DNA from: Nocardia sp. | GTDB taxonomy: Bacteria > Actinomycetota > Actinomycetes > Mycobacteriales > Mycobacteriaceae | Assembly: GCF_025465275.1 (NCBI RefSeq) | Contig: NZ_JAODNK010000131.1 | Coordinates: 62,001 to 126,000, forward strand | Length of the DNA stretch: 64,000 nt | Direction: 5' to 3' | Shown: piece after piece, positions 32,004 to 40,502 of the stretch | How positions within the stretch are numbered: position 1 is the first letter of the stretch | Layout of the letters: the number at the start of each line of letters is the position of its first letter | Notes under the pieces: model-generated | The model's database searches: none | Told to the model about the DNA's origin: nothing | Seen by the model: only the letters and a program-made list of their open reading frames with translations | Program-made: the position numbers and the translations under genes

Positions 32004-32663
32004 CTAGTCGCCGGTGAGGGCCGGGGCGATGGTGCTTGCGATGACCGCGCCGATCTGGTCCACGGCTCGCTCGATCGAGCCGGTCGGCTGGAACAGATGG
32101 CTCAGGGCCAGGCGGACAAGGGTTTCCGTCAGGGCGGCCAACTCGGTGTCGGGGAGTGACGCGAGTTCGTATTGGGCGCGGATCATGGCGGCGACCGCCT
32201 CGATCGCGCGTCCGAGTACCGGTTCGGGTTCGGTCATCAGGACCGGGAGCAGTGCGGTGTCCGGTGCGGTTCGACCAGCGAGCACGGCCTTGAGCAAGGT
32301 GTTGTCCGCGCCGGTGCGCAGGGTGAATTCGACGGCCTGACGCAGGCCGGCCACCACATCGTCCGGGTGGACGGCGAGGCTGTCGGCAATGCCGACCAGG
32401 AAGGTGTCGACCTCCTGGCGGATGACGACCTCGGCGAGTTCGTGCTTATTGCCGAACTCCTTGTACATAACCGGGCGGCTGACGCCCACCTCCTTGGCCA
32501 GGCGGGACATATTCACCGCACCCCACCCTTCGGCGCACACAATCCGGCGGGCGGTGTCGATGATCCGTTCGCGCAGGAGTTGGCGCATCTCGGTCTGGAA
32601 ATTCGGCGCTTCAGCCACGATCCGATCGTACATGAGCTCTTCTTTCGTCTCGACCGTTGACAT
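32004..32663 (-). CDS. TetR-family regulator of the alkane hydroxylase operon (AlkX/AlkU-like)
   Basis: 219 residues from the ATG at 32663 (MSTVETKEEL); an ATG at 32633 with GAAAGAAGAG upstream is an alternative. HTH: RERIIDTARRIVCAEGWGAVNMSRLAKEVGVSRPVMYKEFGNKHELAEVVI. Regulators of this type (AlkX of mycobacteria and Dietzia, AlkU of rhodococci) control alkB-rubredoxin operons but usually lie at the operon's 3' end; here the gene is divergent and upstream. The palindrome at 32675-32699 between the starts is the probable operator. Confidence 0.82.
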   Translation of the reverse strand: MSTVETKEELMYDRIVAEAPNFQTEMRQLLRERIIDTARRIVCAEGWGAVNMSRLAKEVGVSRPVMYKEFGNKHELAEVVIRQEVDTFLVGIADSLAVHPDDVVAGLRQAVEFTLRTGADNTLLKAVLAGRTAPDTALLPVLMTEPEPVLGRAIEAVAAMIRAQYELASLPDTELAALTETLVRLALSHLFQPTGSIERAVDQIGAVIASTIAPALTGD

Positions 32664-32674
32664 TCTCTGTTGAA

Positions 32675-32712
32675 GTGTATCTACTGAATACACTTCGTCA
32701 AGAAGTGTAAAT
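32675..32712. promoter_or_regulatory. Operator of the alkB TetR regulator
   Basis: GAAGTGTAT (32675-32683) and ATACACTTC (32691-32699) are perfect arms with a 7-nt centre, and a third half-site GAAGTGTA occurs at 32705-32712. The cluster sits between the divergent tetR and alkB start codons. Confidence 0.75.
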
Positions 32713-32727
32713 GCAAGGAGATTGACA

Positions 32728-33954
32728 ATGACGACGTCTCGAATCAGTGAGCCGGCACCCGTAGCCCCGCCGCCGCAGTGGCGTGACCGCAAGCGCTACC
32801 TGTGGCTTTTCGGCCTGGTCGCCCCGACCGCCCTCTTCCTGGCCGCCGGCCTGGTCTGGGCCTTCGGCGAGTTGGGCTGGCAGGCCGTCGCACCGGTGTG
32901 GTGGTGGATCGGCCCACTCCTGGTCTACGTGCTGCTGCCGCTGCTGGATCGCTTCTTCGGCCCGGACGGCCAGAATCCGCCGGACGAGGTGATGGAGTGG
33001 CTGGAGAACGACCGCTACTACCGGTACTGCACCTACGCCTACATCCCGTTCCAGCTGCTGAGCCTCGGATTCGCCTGCTACCTCTGGACGGCCGCCGACC
33101 TGTCCTGGCTCGGCATCGACGGCGGCCTGGGCCTGATGTCGAAGATCGGCCTGGCACTGAGCATCGGCGTGGTCGGCGGCGTCGGTATCAATACCGCGCA
33201 CGAACTCGGCCACAAGAAGGACGAACTGGAGCGCTGGCTGTCGAAGATCACCCTCGCTCAGACGTTCTACGGCCACTTCTTTATCGAGCACAATCGCGGC
33301 CACCATGTGCGCGTCGCGACGCCGGAGGATCCGGCCAGTTCCCGCTTCGGCGAATCCTTCTGGACCTTCCTGCCGCGCAGCGTGTGGGGGAGCCTGCGCT
33401 CCTCGTGGGAGCTGGAGGCGGCACGCCTGCGGCGACTGGATAAGCGGCCGTGGACGATCCACAATGACGTGCTCAATGCCTGGCTCATGTCGGTGGTGCT
33501 GTGGGGTGCGCTCGCGGCGGTCTTCGGCCCGATCGTGCTGCCGTTCCTGGTCCTGCAGGCGATCTACGGCTTCGCGCTGCTGGAGACGGTGAACTACCTC
33601 GAGCACTACGGCCTGCTGCGTCAGCGCACCGCCGGTGGTCGCTACGAGCGCTGCACCCCCGAGCACAGCTGGAACTCCGACCACATCGTCACGAATATCT
33701 TTCTGTACCACCTGCAACGGCACAGCGATCATCACGCGAACCCGACCCGGCGGTATCAGACGCTGCGCAGTATGGACGGCGCGCCGAACCTGCCCAGCGG
33801 TTACGCCTCCATGATCGGCCTGGCTTACTTTCCGCCACTGTGGCGCAAGGTGATGGACAAGCGGGTGCTCGGTCACTACGAGGGCGATATCACCCGGGTG
33901 AATATCCAGCCGAGCAAGCGTGACCGCGTGCTGACACGGTATGGAGCCCGATGA
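32728..33954 (+). CDS. alkB: Alkane 1-monooxygenase AlkB
   Basis: 408 residues. Membrane di-iron hydroxylase that converts n-alkanes to 1-alkanols using electrons from rubredoxin. The histidine clusters are present: HELGHKKD from about residue 158, EHNRGHHVRV from 188, LQRHSDHHANP from 330, plus NYLEHYGL. About six transmembrane helices surround them. AAGGAG precedes the ATG at 32728. It is first in the operon alkB-rubA1-rubA2-rubB, each gene overlapping the next, so expression is tightly coupled. Confidence 0.93.
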   Translation: MTTSRISEPAPVAPPPQWRDRKRYLWLFGLVAPTALFLAAGLVWAFGELGWQAVAPVWWWIGPLLVYVLLPLLDRFFGPDGQNPPDEVMEWLENDRYYRYCTYAYIPFQLLSLGFACYLWTAADLSWLGIDGGLGLMSKIGLALSIGVVGGVGINTAHELGHKKDELERWLSKITLAQTFYGHFFIEHNRGHHVRVATPEDPASSRFGESFWTFLPRSVWGSLRSSWELEAARLRRLDKRPWTIHNDVLNAWLMSVVLWGALAAVFGPIVLPFLVLQAIYGFALLETVNYLEHYGLLRQRTAGGRYERCTPEHSWNSDHIVTNIFLYHLQRHSDHHANPTRRYQTLRSMDGAPNLPSGYASMIGLAYFPPLWRKVMDKRVLGHYEGDITRVNIQPSKRDRVLTRYGAR

Positions 33955-34160
33955 TGAGCGCCTATCGCTGCCCGGTCTGCGATTACCGCTACGACGAGGC
34001 CGAAGGCGCACCGCGAGAAGGGTTTCCGGCGGGCACCCCGTGGTCCGCGATCCCCGACGACTGGTGCTGCCCCGACTGCGGCGTCCGGGAAAAGATCGAC
34101 TTCGAACCCACCTCGGCCTCCACAGGCTCCGTGCAGACAGGACGCGATCATGACCACTGA
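33951..34160 (+). CDS. rubA1: Rubredoxin 1
   Basis: 69 residues. The iron-binding pairs CPVC (near residue 8) and CPDC (near residue 41), with the fold sequence GTPWSAIPDDWCCPDCG, define a rubredoxin. The start overlaps the alkB stop. The C-terminal tail (TSASTGSVQTGRDHDH) is extra. Paired rubredoxins of AlkG1/AlkG2 type are usual in actinobacterial alkB operons; which one feeds AlkB cannot be settled here. Confidence 0.9.
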   Translation: MMSAYRCPVCDYRYDEAEGAPREGFPAGTPWSAIPDDWCCPDCGVREKIDFEPTSASTGSVQTGRDHDH

Positions 34161-34335
34161 CTACAGGCTCTTCCGCTGTCTGGTCTGCGGTTTCGAATAT
34201 GACGAGGCGCTCGGCTGGCCCGAGGACGATATCGCCCCCGGTACCCGCTGGGCCGATATCCCCGAGGACTGGTCCTGCCCGGATTGTGGTGCGGCCAAGG
34301 CGGATTTCGACATGGTCGAGGTCAGTCGCTCGTGA
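34150..34335 (+). CDS. rubA2: Rubredoxin 2
   Basis: 61 residues with CLVC and CPDC iron ligands and the typical PGTRWADIPEDWSCPDCGAAKADFDMVEV. This sequence is closer to the AlkG2-type, which normally carries electrons from the reductase to AlkB. It overlaps rubA1 by 11 nt, and its stop overlaps the GTG of the reductase. Confidence 0.92.
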   Translation: MTTDYRLFRCLVCGFEYDEALGWPEDDIAPGTRWADIPEDWSCPDCGAAKADFDMVEVSRS

Positions 34336-35480
34336 CGCGGCGAATCGTGATCGTGGGCGCCGGCGTGGCCGGCGCCACCGCGGCCAAGACCTTGCGCAGC
34401 TCCGGCTATTCCGGCGAGATCGTGCTGCTGGGCGCGGAAAGCAGTCTGCCATACCGGCGGCCGATGGTCTCGAAGGAACTGCTGGCCGGGACCGCGGTCG
34501 AACGGCGAATGCTGTTGGAGGCGGCGGACTTCTGGTCATCGAATGATATCGACCTGCGCACCGGAACAGCCGCCCGCGCGATCGATGCCAAACGCACCCG
34601 GGTGCATTTGACCGATGATTCCGAGATCGCTTACGACGCACTGCTTCTCGCCACCGGAGCTCGCCCGCGTCGCCTGCCGGGCGTCGGGCTGGGCGCACAC
34701 ACGCTACGTGGGCGGGACGATATCGCGCCGGTGCGCGCGGCTATCGATGACGGATCACTGCTCATAGTCGGCGCCGGACTCATCGGATGCGAGGTCGCCG
34801 CGACGGCGGCCGCTCTCGGCGCGCAGGTGACCGTGGTGCACGCCGGACCCACGCCGCTGGACCGGGTCGCACCCGAGACCATCGGCGAGTTCTTCCGAAA
34901 GCTGCACGCGGACAATGCGGTCGAGATCCACACCGATGTCGTGCTGACCGATATCGAGGATGCCGCCGGTGGGGTGATCGCGACCGCCGCAGACGGTCGT
35001 CGATGGACCGCCGGTGCGGCGCTGGTCGCCATCGGCGCGATCCCCGATACCGCGCTCGCCGACGCGGCCGGAATAGCGGTGGCAGACGGCATTCTCGTCG
35101 ACGAGGACTATCGCACCTCGATTCCCGGCATCTTCGCCGCCGGTGACGCGGCCGCACGACTGGATCCCGAACTCGATGCGTATGTGCGGGAAGAGCATTG
35201 GAACAGCGCGCAGGCCCAGGGCGCGGCGGCGGCGAAGGCAATGCTCGGAGTGCCACCCGACCGTGCGCAGGTGCCATGGGGCTGGTCCACGCAGTACGGC
35301 TTGAATCTCCAGTTCGCGGGCCGGATTCGGCCGGGGGACGAACTCGAGGTGCGGGGTGTGCCGGGTACTCCCGATATCGCGGTACTGGGCAGGCGCGGCG
35401 GCCGGATGACCGGCGCGGTGGCCATCGGCCGTCCCGCTGATATTCGTGCGGCGCGCGAACTGATCGGTGCACGAGGCTAA
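34332..35480 (+). CDS. rubB: Rubredoxin reductase (FAD, NAD(P)H-dependent)
   Basis: 382 residues from the GTG at 34332, which overlaps the previous stop (GTGA). Two dinucleotide folds are clear: IVIVGAGVAGATAAKTLR for FAD at the N-terminus and LLIVGAGLIGCEVAATAAALG for NAD(P)H near residue 145, with TSIPGIFAAGDAAARLD binding the flavin. It passes electrons from NAD(P)H to rubredoxin. It is last in the alk operon and followed by a strong hairpin. Confidence 0.9.
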   Translation: MTRRIVIVGAGVAGATAAKTLRSSGYSGEIVLLGAESSLPYRRPMVSKELLAGTAVERRMLLEAADFWSSNDIDLRTGTAARAIDAKRTRVHLTDDSEIAYDALLLATGARPRRLPGVGLGAHTLRGRDDIAPVRAAIDDGSLLIVGAGLIGCEVAATAAALGAQVTVVHAGPTPLDRVAPETIGEFFRKLHADNAVEIHTDVVLTDIEDAAGGVIATAADGRRWTAGAALVAIGAIPDTALADAAGIAVADGILVDEDYRTSIPGIFAAGDAAARLDPELDAYVREEHWNSAQAQGAAAAKAMLGVPPDRAQVPWGWSTQYGLNLQFAGRIRPGDELEVRGVPGTPDIAVLGRRGGRMTGAVAIGRPADIRAARELIGARG

Positions 35481-35499
35481 TTGCTCGCAAAAGTGAAAT

Positions 35500-35531
35500 G
35501 CCGTTGAATCAATTCAAATTGATTCAACGGC
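35500..35531. terminator. Terminator after the alk operon
   Basis: Arms 35500-35514 (GCCGTTGAATCAATT) and 35517-35531 are perfectly complementary and separated by CA. GTTCTCGTTT follows. It closes the alkB operon before the mce region. Confidence 0.75.
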
Positions 35532-35649
35532 GTTCTCGTTTGCCAAGCCATTGCTCGAAGCCGTATTAGTGAACAGCTATTAGTGTCTGGGTCGAACATT
35601 TTGCCCGAGACCTGGGCCCTTGGTCAAGCATTCGAATGAAACCAGTGAA

Positions 35650-35665
35650 GACTGACACGTCAGTC
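35650..35665 (+). promoter_or_regulatory. TetR-type operator candidate upstream of the yrbE-mce operon
   Basis: GACTGACACGTCAGTC has 7-bp arms around AC, about 90 bp before yrbEA. Further CAGT/GTCAGTC half-sites follow at 35679-35694. The two TetR genes at the end of the same operon are candidate binders. Confidence 0.5.
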
Positions 35666-35756
35666 CGAAAGCTGTATTACTGTCTCGGTCAGTCGGCAGC
35701 GGTCGAACAAGGGGACCGGTCGGCACAGACCAGCAGTGGCAGTGGGGTGGTAGGCA

Positions 35757-36587
35757 TTGGTCGACAAGGCCATTCGGGGGCCGGAGCCGTTCGTTAGGCA
35801 GGCAGTCGAGTTCGTTCTTTCCGGGTTGCGCACGTTCGGGCGCACCATTCAACTAGCGGTGGCGGCATTCCGCTACCTGGTCACCGACATCGTGGCCCTG
35901 AAACATCCGTGGCGTGACACCCTGCAGCAGGGTTGGTTCATAGTCAGCGTGACCGCGATTCCCGCTGTGCTGGTATCGATTCCGTTCGGCGTCATTGTCG
36001 CGGTGCAGGTAGGCAGCCTCACCCAGCAGGTCGGCGCGAGTTCCGTCTCCGGCGCGGCCGGCGGTCTGGGCGTCATCCGGCAGGGCGCGCCCATGGTGAC
36101 CGCGCTGCTGCTCGGCGGTGCGGCCGGATCGGCCATTGCCGCCGATCTCGGCGCCCGCACCATTCGCGATGAGGTGGATGCATTGCGCACCATGGGCATC
36201 GACCCGGTGCGCCGGCTGGTCGCCCCGCGGCTGGCGGCCATGCTCGTGCTCACGCCCCTGCTCTGCATGCTGATCATCTTCATGGGCGTGTTCACGGGTT
36301 ATGTGATCGCCGTCGGCTTTCAAGGCGTCACACCCGGCAGTTACCTGTCGGCCTTTGCGGCCTTCGCCAAGATGAGCGATCTCGGCGTGGCGATCCTGAA
36401 GGCCGTCCTGTTCGGTGTGATCGTGCTGATCGTGTCCTGCCAGCGCGGCTTGGAAGCCATGAACGGCCCCAAGGGTGTCGCCAATGCGGTGAACGCCGCC
36501 GTGGTAATCGGCGTGATCGCCGCCTTCGGTGTGAATCTGGTTATCACCCAGCTGGTTTCGATGTTCCTACCGACGCAGGTGGGCTGA
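35757..36587 (+). CDS. yrbEA: YrbEA, MlaE-type permease of the Mce lipid importer
   Basis: 276 residues. MlaE-type ABC permease with about five or six membrane helices and the coupling-helix motif RDEVDALRTMGIDPVRRLVAPR. With YrbEB it forms the inner-membrane core of an Mce importer, energised by an MceG/MkL ATPase encoded elsewhere. The start is TTG at 35757, after AGG and a GTGGGGTGG stretch. It overlaps yrbEB by one base. Confidence 0.9.
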   Translation: MVDKAIRGPEPFVRQAVEFVLSGLRTFGRTIQLAVAAFRYLVTDIVALKHPWRDTLQQGWFIVSVTAIPAVLVSIPFGVIVAVQVGSLTQQVGASSVSGAAGGLGVIRQGAPMVTALLLGGAAGSAIAADLGARTIRDEVDALRTMGIDPVRRLVAPRLAAMLVLTPLLCMLIIFMGVFTGYVIAVGFQGVTPGSYLSAFAAFAKMSDLGVAILKAVLFGVIVLIVSCQRGLEAMNGPKGVANAVNAAVVIGVIAAFGVNLVITQLVSMFLPTQVG

Positions 36588-37456
36588 TGACCCAGGTTCC
36601 CGCACGCTATCAGCCGCTCGGCGCGGCCGGTCACATGGTCGAACGCGGCGCGCAGGCGCCGCTGGGAGTCTTCGAATCCCTCGGCCACCAAGCGACTTTC
36701 GTCTACGAGGTCCTGACCGCCATCCCGCATACGCTGCGCGTGTACCGCCGCCAGACCATGCTCATTCTCTCCGATATCACCTGGGGCTCCGGGGCGATCA
36801 TCGTCGGCGGCGGCACCGTGGCGGTGCTGGCCTTCCTCGGCATCGCGGTCGGCGGCTCCATCGGGGTGGAGGGTTTCACCGCGCTGAACATGGTCGGCAT
36901 GGGCCCGCTCACCGGGTTTGTCTCCGCCTACGCGAACACCCGGGAAATGGCGCCCATGGTGGCGGCCATCGGATTTGCCGCGCAGGCCGGCTGCCGGATG
37001 ACGGCCGAGATCGGATCCATGCGCATCTCCGAGGAGATCGATGCGCTGGAGGCCATCGGCATTCGGCCCATGCCCTTCGTGGTCACCACCCGCGTGATCG
37101 CCGGTGTCATCACGATCGTGCCGTTGCACCTGCTGACGCTCATTCTGTCGTATCTGTCCTGCGCGACCGTGGTGAATGTGCTGCACGGGCAGTCGTCGGG
37201 CACCTACTACCACTACTTCGACGCCTTCCTGCAACCGAGCGATGTGCTTGCCTCGCTGCTCAAAGCGACGATCTTCGTGATCACCATCATTCTCATCCAC
37301 GGCTACCAGGGCTTCTACGCCACCGGCGGACCCGAGGGCGTGGGCCGCGCCTCGGGCCGCGCCATTCGCGCCAGTCTGGTGCTGGTGGTCATTCTGGACA
37401 TGATCCTCACCATCGTGATCTGGGGCTTCGATGTCGGCATCAAGATTTCGGGGTGA
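36587..37456 (+). CDS. yrbEB: YrbEB, second permease of the Mce importer
   Basis: 289 residues. The same fold as YrbEA, with SEEIDALEAIGIRPMPFVVTTR as coupling helix and GLEAMN-like end replaced by GYQGFYATGGPEGVGRA. ATG overlaps the stop of yrbEA (TGATGA), showing translational coupling. mceA follows with 3 nt between. The two-permease plus six-Mce layout is the canonical actinobacterial arrangement. Confidence 0.9.
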   Translation: MTQVPARYQPLGAAGHMVERGAQAPLGVFESLGHQATFVYEVLTAIPHTLRVYRRQTMLILSDITWGSGAIIVGGGTVAVLAFLGIAVGGSIGVEGFTALNMVGMGPLTGFVSAYANTREMAPMVAAIGFAAQAGCRMTAEIGSMRISEEIDALEAIGIRPMPFVVTTRVIAGVITIVPLHLLTLILSYLSCATVVNVLHGQSSGTYYHYFDAFLQPSDVLASLLKATIFVITIILIHGYQGFYATGGPEGVGRASGRAIRASLVLVVILDMILTIVIWGFDVGIKISG

Positions 37457-37459
37457 CTC

Positions 37460-38488
37460 GTGAATATGTTCAAGGATCATTCCGGGCGTAGTGCCGGACC
37501 GTGGGCGTTGCGGCTGCGGGGTTTATTGATCGCCATACTCATCGTCGCGGTGACCATGGTCGTAAGTTCTTATGCGCGTGGGTCGTTCGCCGACCGCTTC
37601 GATCTGACCATCGATGCCGCGACGCTCGGCGAGGGGCTGACGCCCGGTGCGGAGGTGAAGTTCCGCGGGTACGCCATCGGCACCGTGCGCGAGGTGAATA
37701 CCGTGGGTTACGGCCAGCAGCGCATCGAGGTGCAGATCGACCGTAAGCAGGCGGCCGCACTCACCGAGGGTGTCACGGCGCGCTTCACCTCGTCGAATGT
37801 GTTCGGCTCCAGTGCGATCGAGCTGGTGGCAGGGAGCGGCAGTGCGCCGCTGCGCGAGAATGCCACCCTGCAGATCGGCGAGAACGCGACCAATGCGACC
37901 GTCGCCGGGGTCTTCCGGCGTGCGGCCCGGCTCACCCAGGTGCTCGACTCCGCCACCGTGCATAGGCTTTTCGATCTTCTGCTCGACAATGCGAACGGCC
38001 TGGAGCCGGTATTGCAGTCGTTCTTCGATACCGCGCGCATGCTGGCCGATGGGCAGCAGGCTCCGGTCGGGCACTATCTCGGCATCGGCGCGGATATGAC
38101 CGGCGCGTTCGCGGATCTGACTCCGTCGGCCGGGCATGCCGTGCTGGGCGTGCTCGAACAGGCCGCGTACTTCGGTGATCCGGCGAATCAGGATCGCACC
38201 AACAAGGCCACCGACGGTATCGATCAGGCTGTGCTGACTGGGATCTCGAATCTGCTGCAGCACAATAATCCCCAGCTGGAGAAGGTGCTGAGCGGCGTGC
38301 TGGATCTGGCGGTGCCGATCAGCGTGTCGCTGGGCACCGTCGCCCCGGCCTACAACCGAATTCCGAATCTGCTGCGCGCCATGGACGGAGCCTTCCCGGT
38401 GGTGGACGGCCGGGTGCAGATGCAGCTCGATCTGATCGTGAAAACCATGCCGTACCTGGCTGATTCACTCGGGGGAGTGGCGAAATGA
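37460..38488 (+). CDS. mceA: MceA family protein
   Basis: 342 residues. One N-terminal membrane helix (LLIAILIVAVTMVVSSY) and then the MCE/MlaD beta-barrel domain (about 45-125, ending FTSSNVFGSSAIELVAG), followed by a helical needle region. Six different Mce subunits assemble a hexameric tunnel through the cell envelope for lipid uptake. A GTG start is used; ATG at 37466 is an alternative. It overlaps mceB by 4 nt. Confidence 0.88.
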   Translation: MNMFKDHSGRSAGPWALRLRGLLIAILIVAVTMVVSSYARGSFADRFDLTIDAATLGEGLTPGAEVKFRGYAIGTVREVNTVGYGQQRIEVQIDRKQAAALTEGVTARFTSSNVFGSSAIELVAGSGSAPLRENATLQIGENATNATVAGVFRRAARLTQVLDSATVHRLFDLLLDNANGLEPVLQSFFDTARMLADGQQAPVGHYLGIGADMTGAFADLTPSAGHAVLGVLEQAAYFGDPANQDRTNKATDGIDQAVLTGISNLLQHNNPQLEKVLSGVLDLAVPISVSLGTVAPAYNRIPNLLRAMDGAFPVVDGRVQMQLDLIVKTMPYLADSLGGVAK

Positions 38489-39492
38489 ACGATGTCGTCA
38501 AGTCATCCGTCAAACTTGTGATCTTCCTGCTCATCGTCTCCGCGTGCTCGGTGTTCATCGTGACCGCGCTGCGCACCCCGATCCCGGGCGACAAGGTCGG
38601 CTACGACGCCATATTCACCGATGTGTCGGGCCTGTTCGCCGGTGATTCGGTGCGCATGTCGGGGGTTGCGGTCGGCAAGGTGGAGACTGTCGCGCTGGAC
38701 GGCGCGCAGGCGCGTGTGCACTTCACCGTGAACACCGACCGGCCGATCTACGACAACACCAAGGCGGCGGTGCGCTACCAGAACCTCATCGGGCAGCGGT
38801 ACGTCGAACTGCTCACCGACGGTACGGGTGGCGCGAAACTTGCTCCGGGAACCACGATTCCGGCGCAGCGCACCATTCCGAGCTTCGATGTCTCCAAGCT
38901 GTTCAACGGCTTCAAACCGCTCTTCGACACCTTGGATCCCGCGCAGCTCAACCAATTCGGCGACAATCTGCTGCGGGTGATCCAGGGCGACGGCTCCGGC
39001 ATCGGGCCGGTGCTGTCGGATCTGGATACGCTCACCAAGCATGCCCGCAATAGCGAGGCCGTGATCGTGCTGCTGGTCCGCAATCTGGGCCTGGTCTCCG
39101 ATGAGATCGGCGGCAAGTCGAAGGCCGTCGGCGATCTGGTGGAGCAGCTCGCGGACATTCTCCGGGAGTTCACCAGCAAGAACCAGGTCATGCTCAGCGC
39201 CATCGATACCGCGAAAGCTGTTCTCGTACCTATTGTTCCGCTGCTGGAACAGGGACGTGACGCCTACGACCAGGCTTACGGTCCGATAGACGGCATGCTG
39301 CGCCGCCTGGTGCCGCAGACCGACCAGCTCACGCAGCTGCTCGCGATCACTCCGCAGGTTGTCACCGGCCTGAACCAAGCGGTGCCGGGCAATGGCGTGA
39401 AGCCGCGGATTACCTGTTCGCACGGGGAGGCGGCGGTATCCGGTATCGCGGGCGTCGTCCTCGCCAACCAGAACCTGGTGGTGTGCAATTGA
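38485..39492 (+). CDS. mceB: MceB family protein
   Basis: 335 residues. Membrane helix LVIFLLIVSACSVFIVTAL near residues 10-29, then the MCE domain (YDAIFTDVSGLFAGDSVRMSGVAVGKVETV, VRYQNLIGQRYVELL) and helical region. The C-terminus has two cysteines (ITCSHG and LVVCN-stop), a feature common in Mce B-type proteins. ATGA overlap with mceA. Confidence 0.88.
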   Translation: MNDVVKSSVKLVIFLLIVSACSVFIVTALRTPIPGDKVGYDAIFTDVSGLFAGDSVRMSGVAVGKVETVALDGAQARVHFTVNTDRPIYDNTKAAVRYQNLIGQRYVELLTDGTGGAKLAPGTTIPAQRTIPSFDVSKLFNGFKPLFDTLDPAQLNQFGDNLLRVIQGDGSGIGPVLSDLDTLTKHARNSEAVIVLLVRNLGLVSDEIGGKSKAVGDLVEQLADILREFTSKNQVMLSAIDTAKAVLVPIVPLLEQGRDAYDQAYGPIDGMLRRLVPQTDQLTQLLAITPQVVTGLNQAVPGNGVKPRITCSHGEAAVSGIAGVVLANQNLVVCN

Positions 39493-40502
39493 AAACGCTC
39501 GTGAAGTATTTCAGTGAGCTCATTCGTGAGGTGCTCACCGGCCGCGGGGACCAGCCGACCCAATTGCGCTGGGGCATAGCGGGAGTCTCGGTATGCGTGG
39601 TGCTCCTGCTGGCGGCAGGGCTGCTGTATGTCGTGCCGTTCGGGCAACGGACCTATATCGCCGATTTCAAGATCTCCGGTGGGGCGCGCTCCGGTGACGA
39701 GGTCCGGGTGGCGGGCATCAATGTCGGCAAGATCCGATCGGTTGATCTGGTCGGCGATCATGTCGAGGTCAGCTTCAATGTGAAATCCGATGTGCACGTG
39801 GGTGATCGGGCGGCGGTGGAGGTCAAGATGCTGACCCCCATCGGCGGCCACTATCTGGCGCTGGCGCCGACCGGCGATAAAGACCTGGGGCGCAAGCACA
39901 TTCCGCCCGACCGCACCGGGACGCCGTTCGAGCTCAGCGACATTCTCGACAAGGGCACACCCATCTTCAGCAAGGTGGATGCCACCACCATGCGCAGCAC
40001 ACTGGGTCAGCTCGACAAGGCGCTGGCCGGGCAGCCGGACGCGCTGCGCAGCCTGGTCGGCAATGCCAACGAACTGACCGGTGTGCTGGCCGACCGAACA
40101 CAGCAATTGAATACGACGCTGCAGATATCGGACGAATACATCGGCGCCATTGCCGACGACAAGGCGCTACTGGCCGACTTCGTCCGCCAGCTCGGCGGCG
40201 TGGCCGATTCGCTCGGCAATCGCAAGGAAGACATCGTCAGCATGTTCAACCTGGTCAAGCGGCTGCTCGTGGTGCTGCACCGCCCGATCATGGCCTACGG
40301 CGACAGTATCGAGCCGTCGGTCACGCAGTTCGAGCAGCTGTTCTCGAAAATCATGGAGGATCCGAATCGGATCGACATCGTCGTGAACGGGATGCGCGAT
40401 GTGATCGCCAAACTCAACGGCATGCTGGGCACCCAGGTGAAGGCGGATCAGCCGGCCGACGGTGTGCAGGTGTGCATTCCCTACGAAGGCAAGGCGTGCT
40501 GA
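39483..40502 (+). CDS. mceC: MceC family protein
   Basis: 339 residues. Helix VSVCVVLLLAAGLLYVV, then the MCE domain (YIADFKISGGARSGDEVRVAGINVGKIRSVDL, VKMLTPIGGHYLAL) and a long helical stretch. C-terminus GVQVCIPYEGKAC with two cysteines. GTG at 39483 overlaps mceB; a TTG at 39489 that overlaps the stop is an alternative. Confidence 0.87.
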   Translation: MQLKTLVKYFSELIREVLTGRGDQPTQLRWGIAGVSVCVVLLLAAGLLYVVPFGQRTYIADFKISGGARSGDEVRVAGINVGKIRSVDLVGDHVEVSFNVKSDVHVGDRAAVEVKMLTPIGGHYLALAPTGDKDLGRKHIPPDRTGTPFELSDILDKGTPIFSKVDATTMRSTLGQLDKALAGQPDALRSLVGNANELTGVLADRTQQLNTTLQISDEYIGAIADDKALLADFVRQLGGVADSLGNRKEDIVSMFNLVKRLLVVLHRPIMAYGDSIEPSVTQFEQLFSKIMEDPNRIDIVVNGMRDVIAKLNGMLGTQVKADQPADGVQVCIPYEGKAC

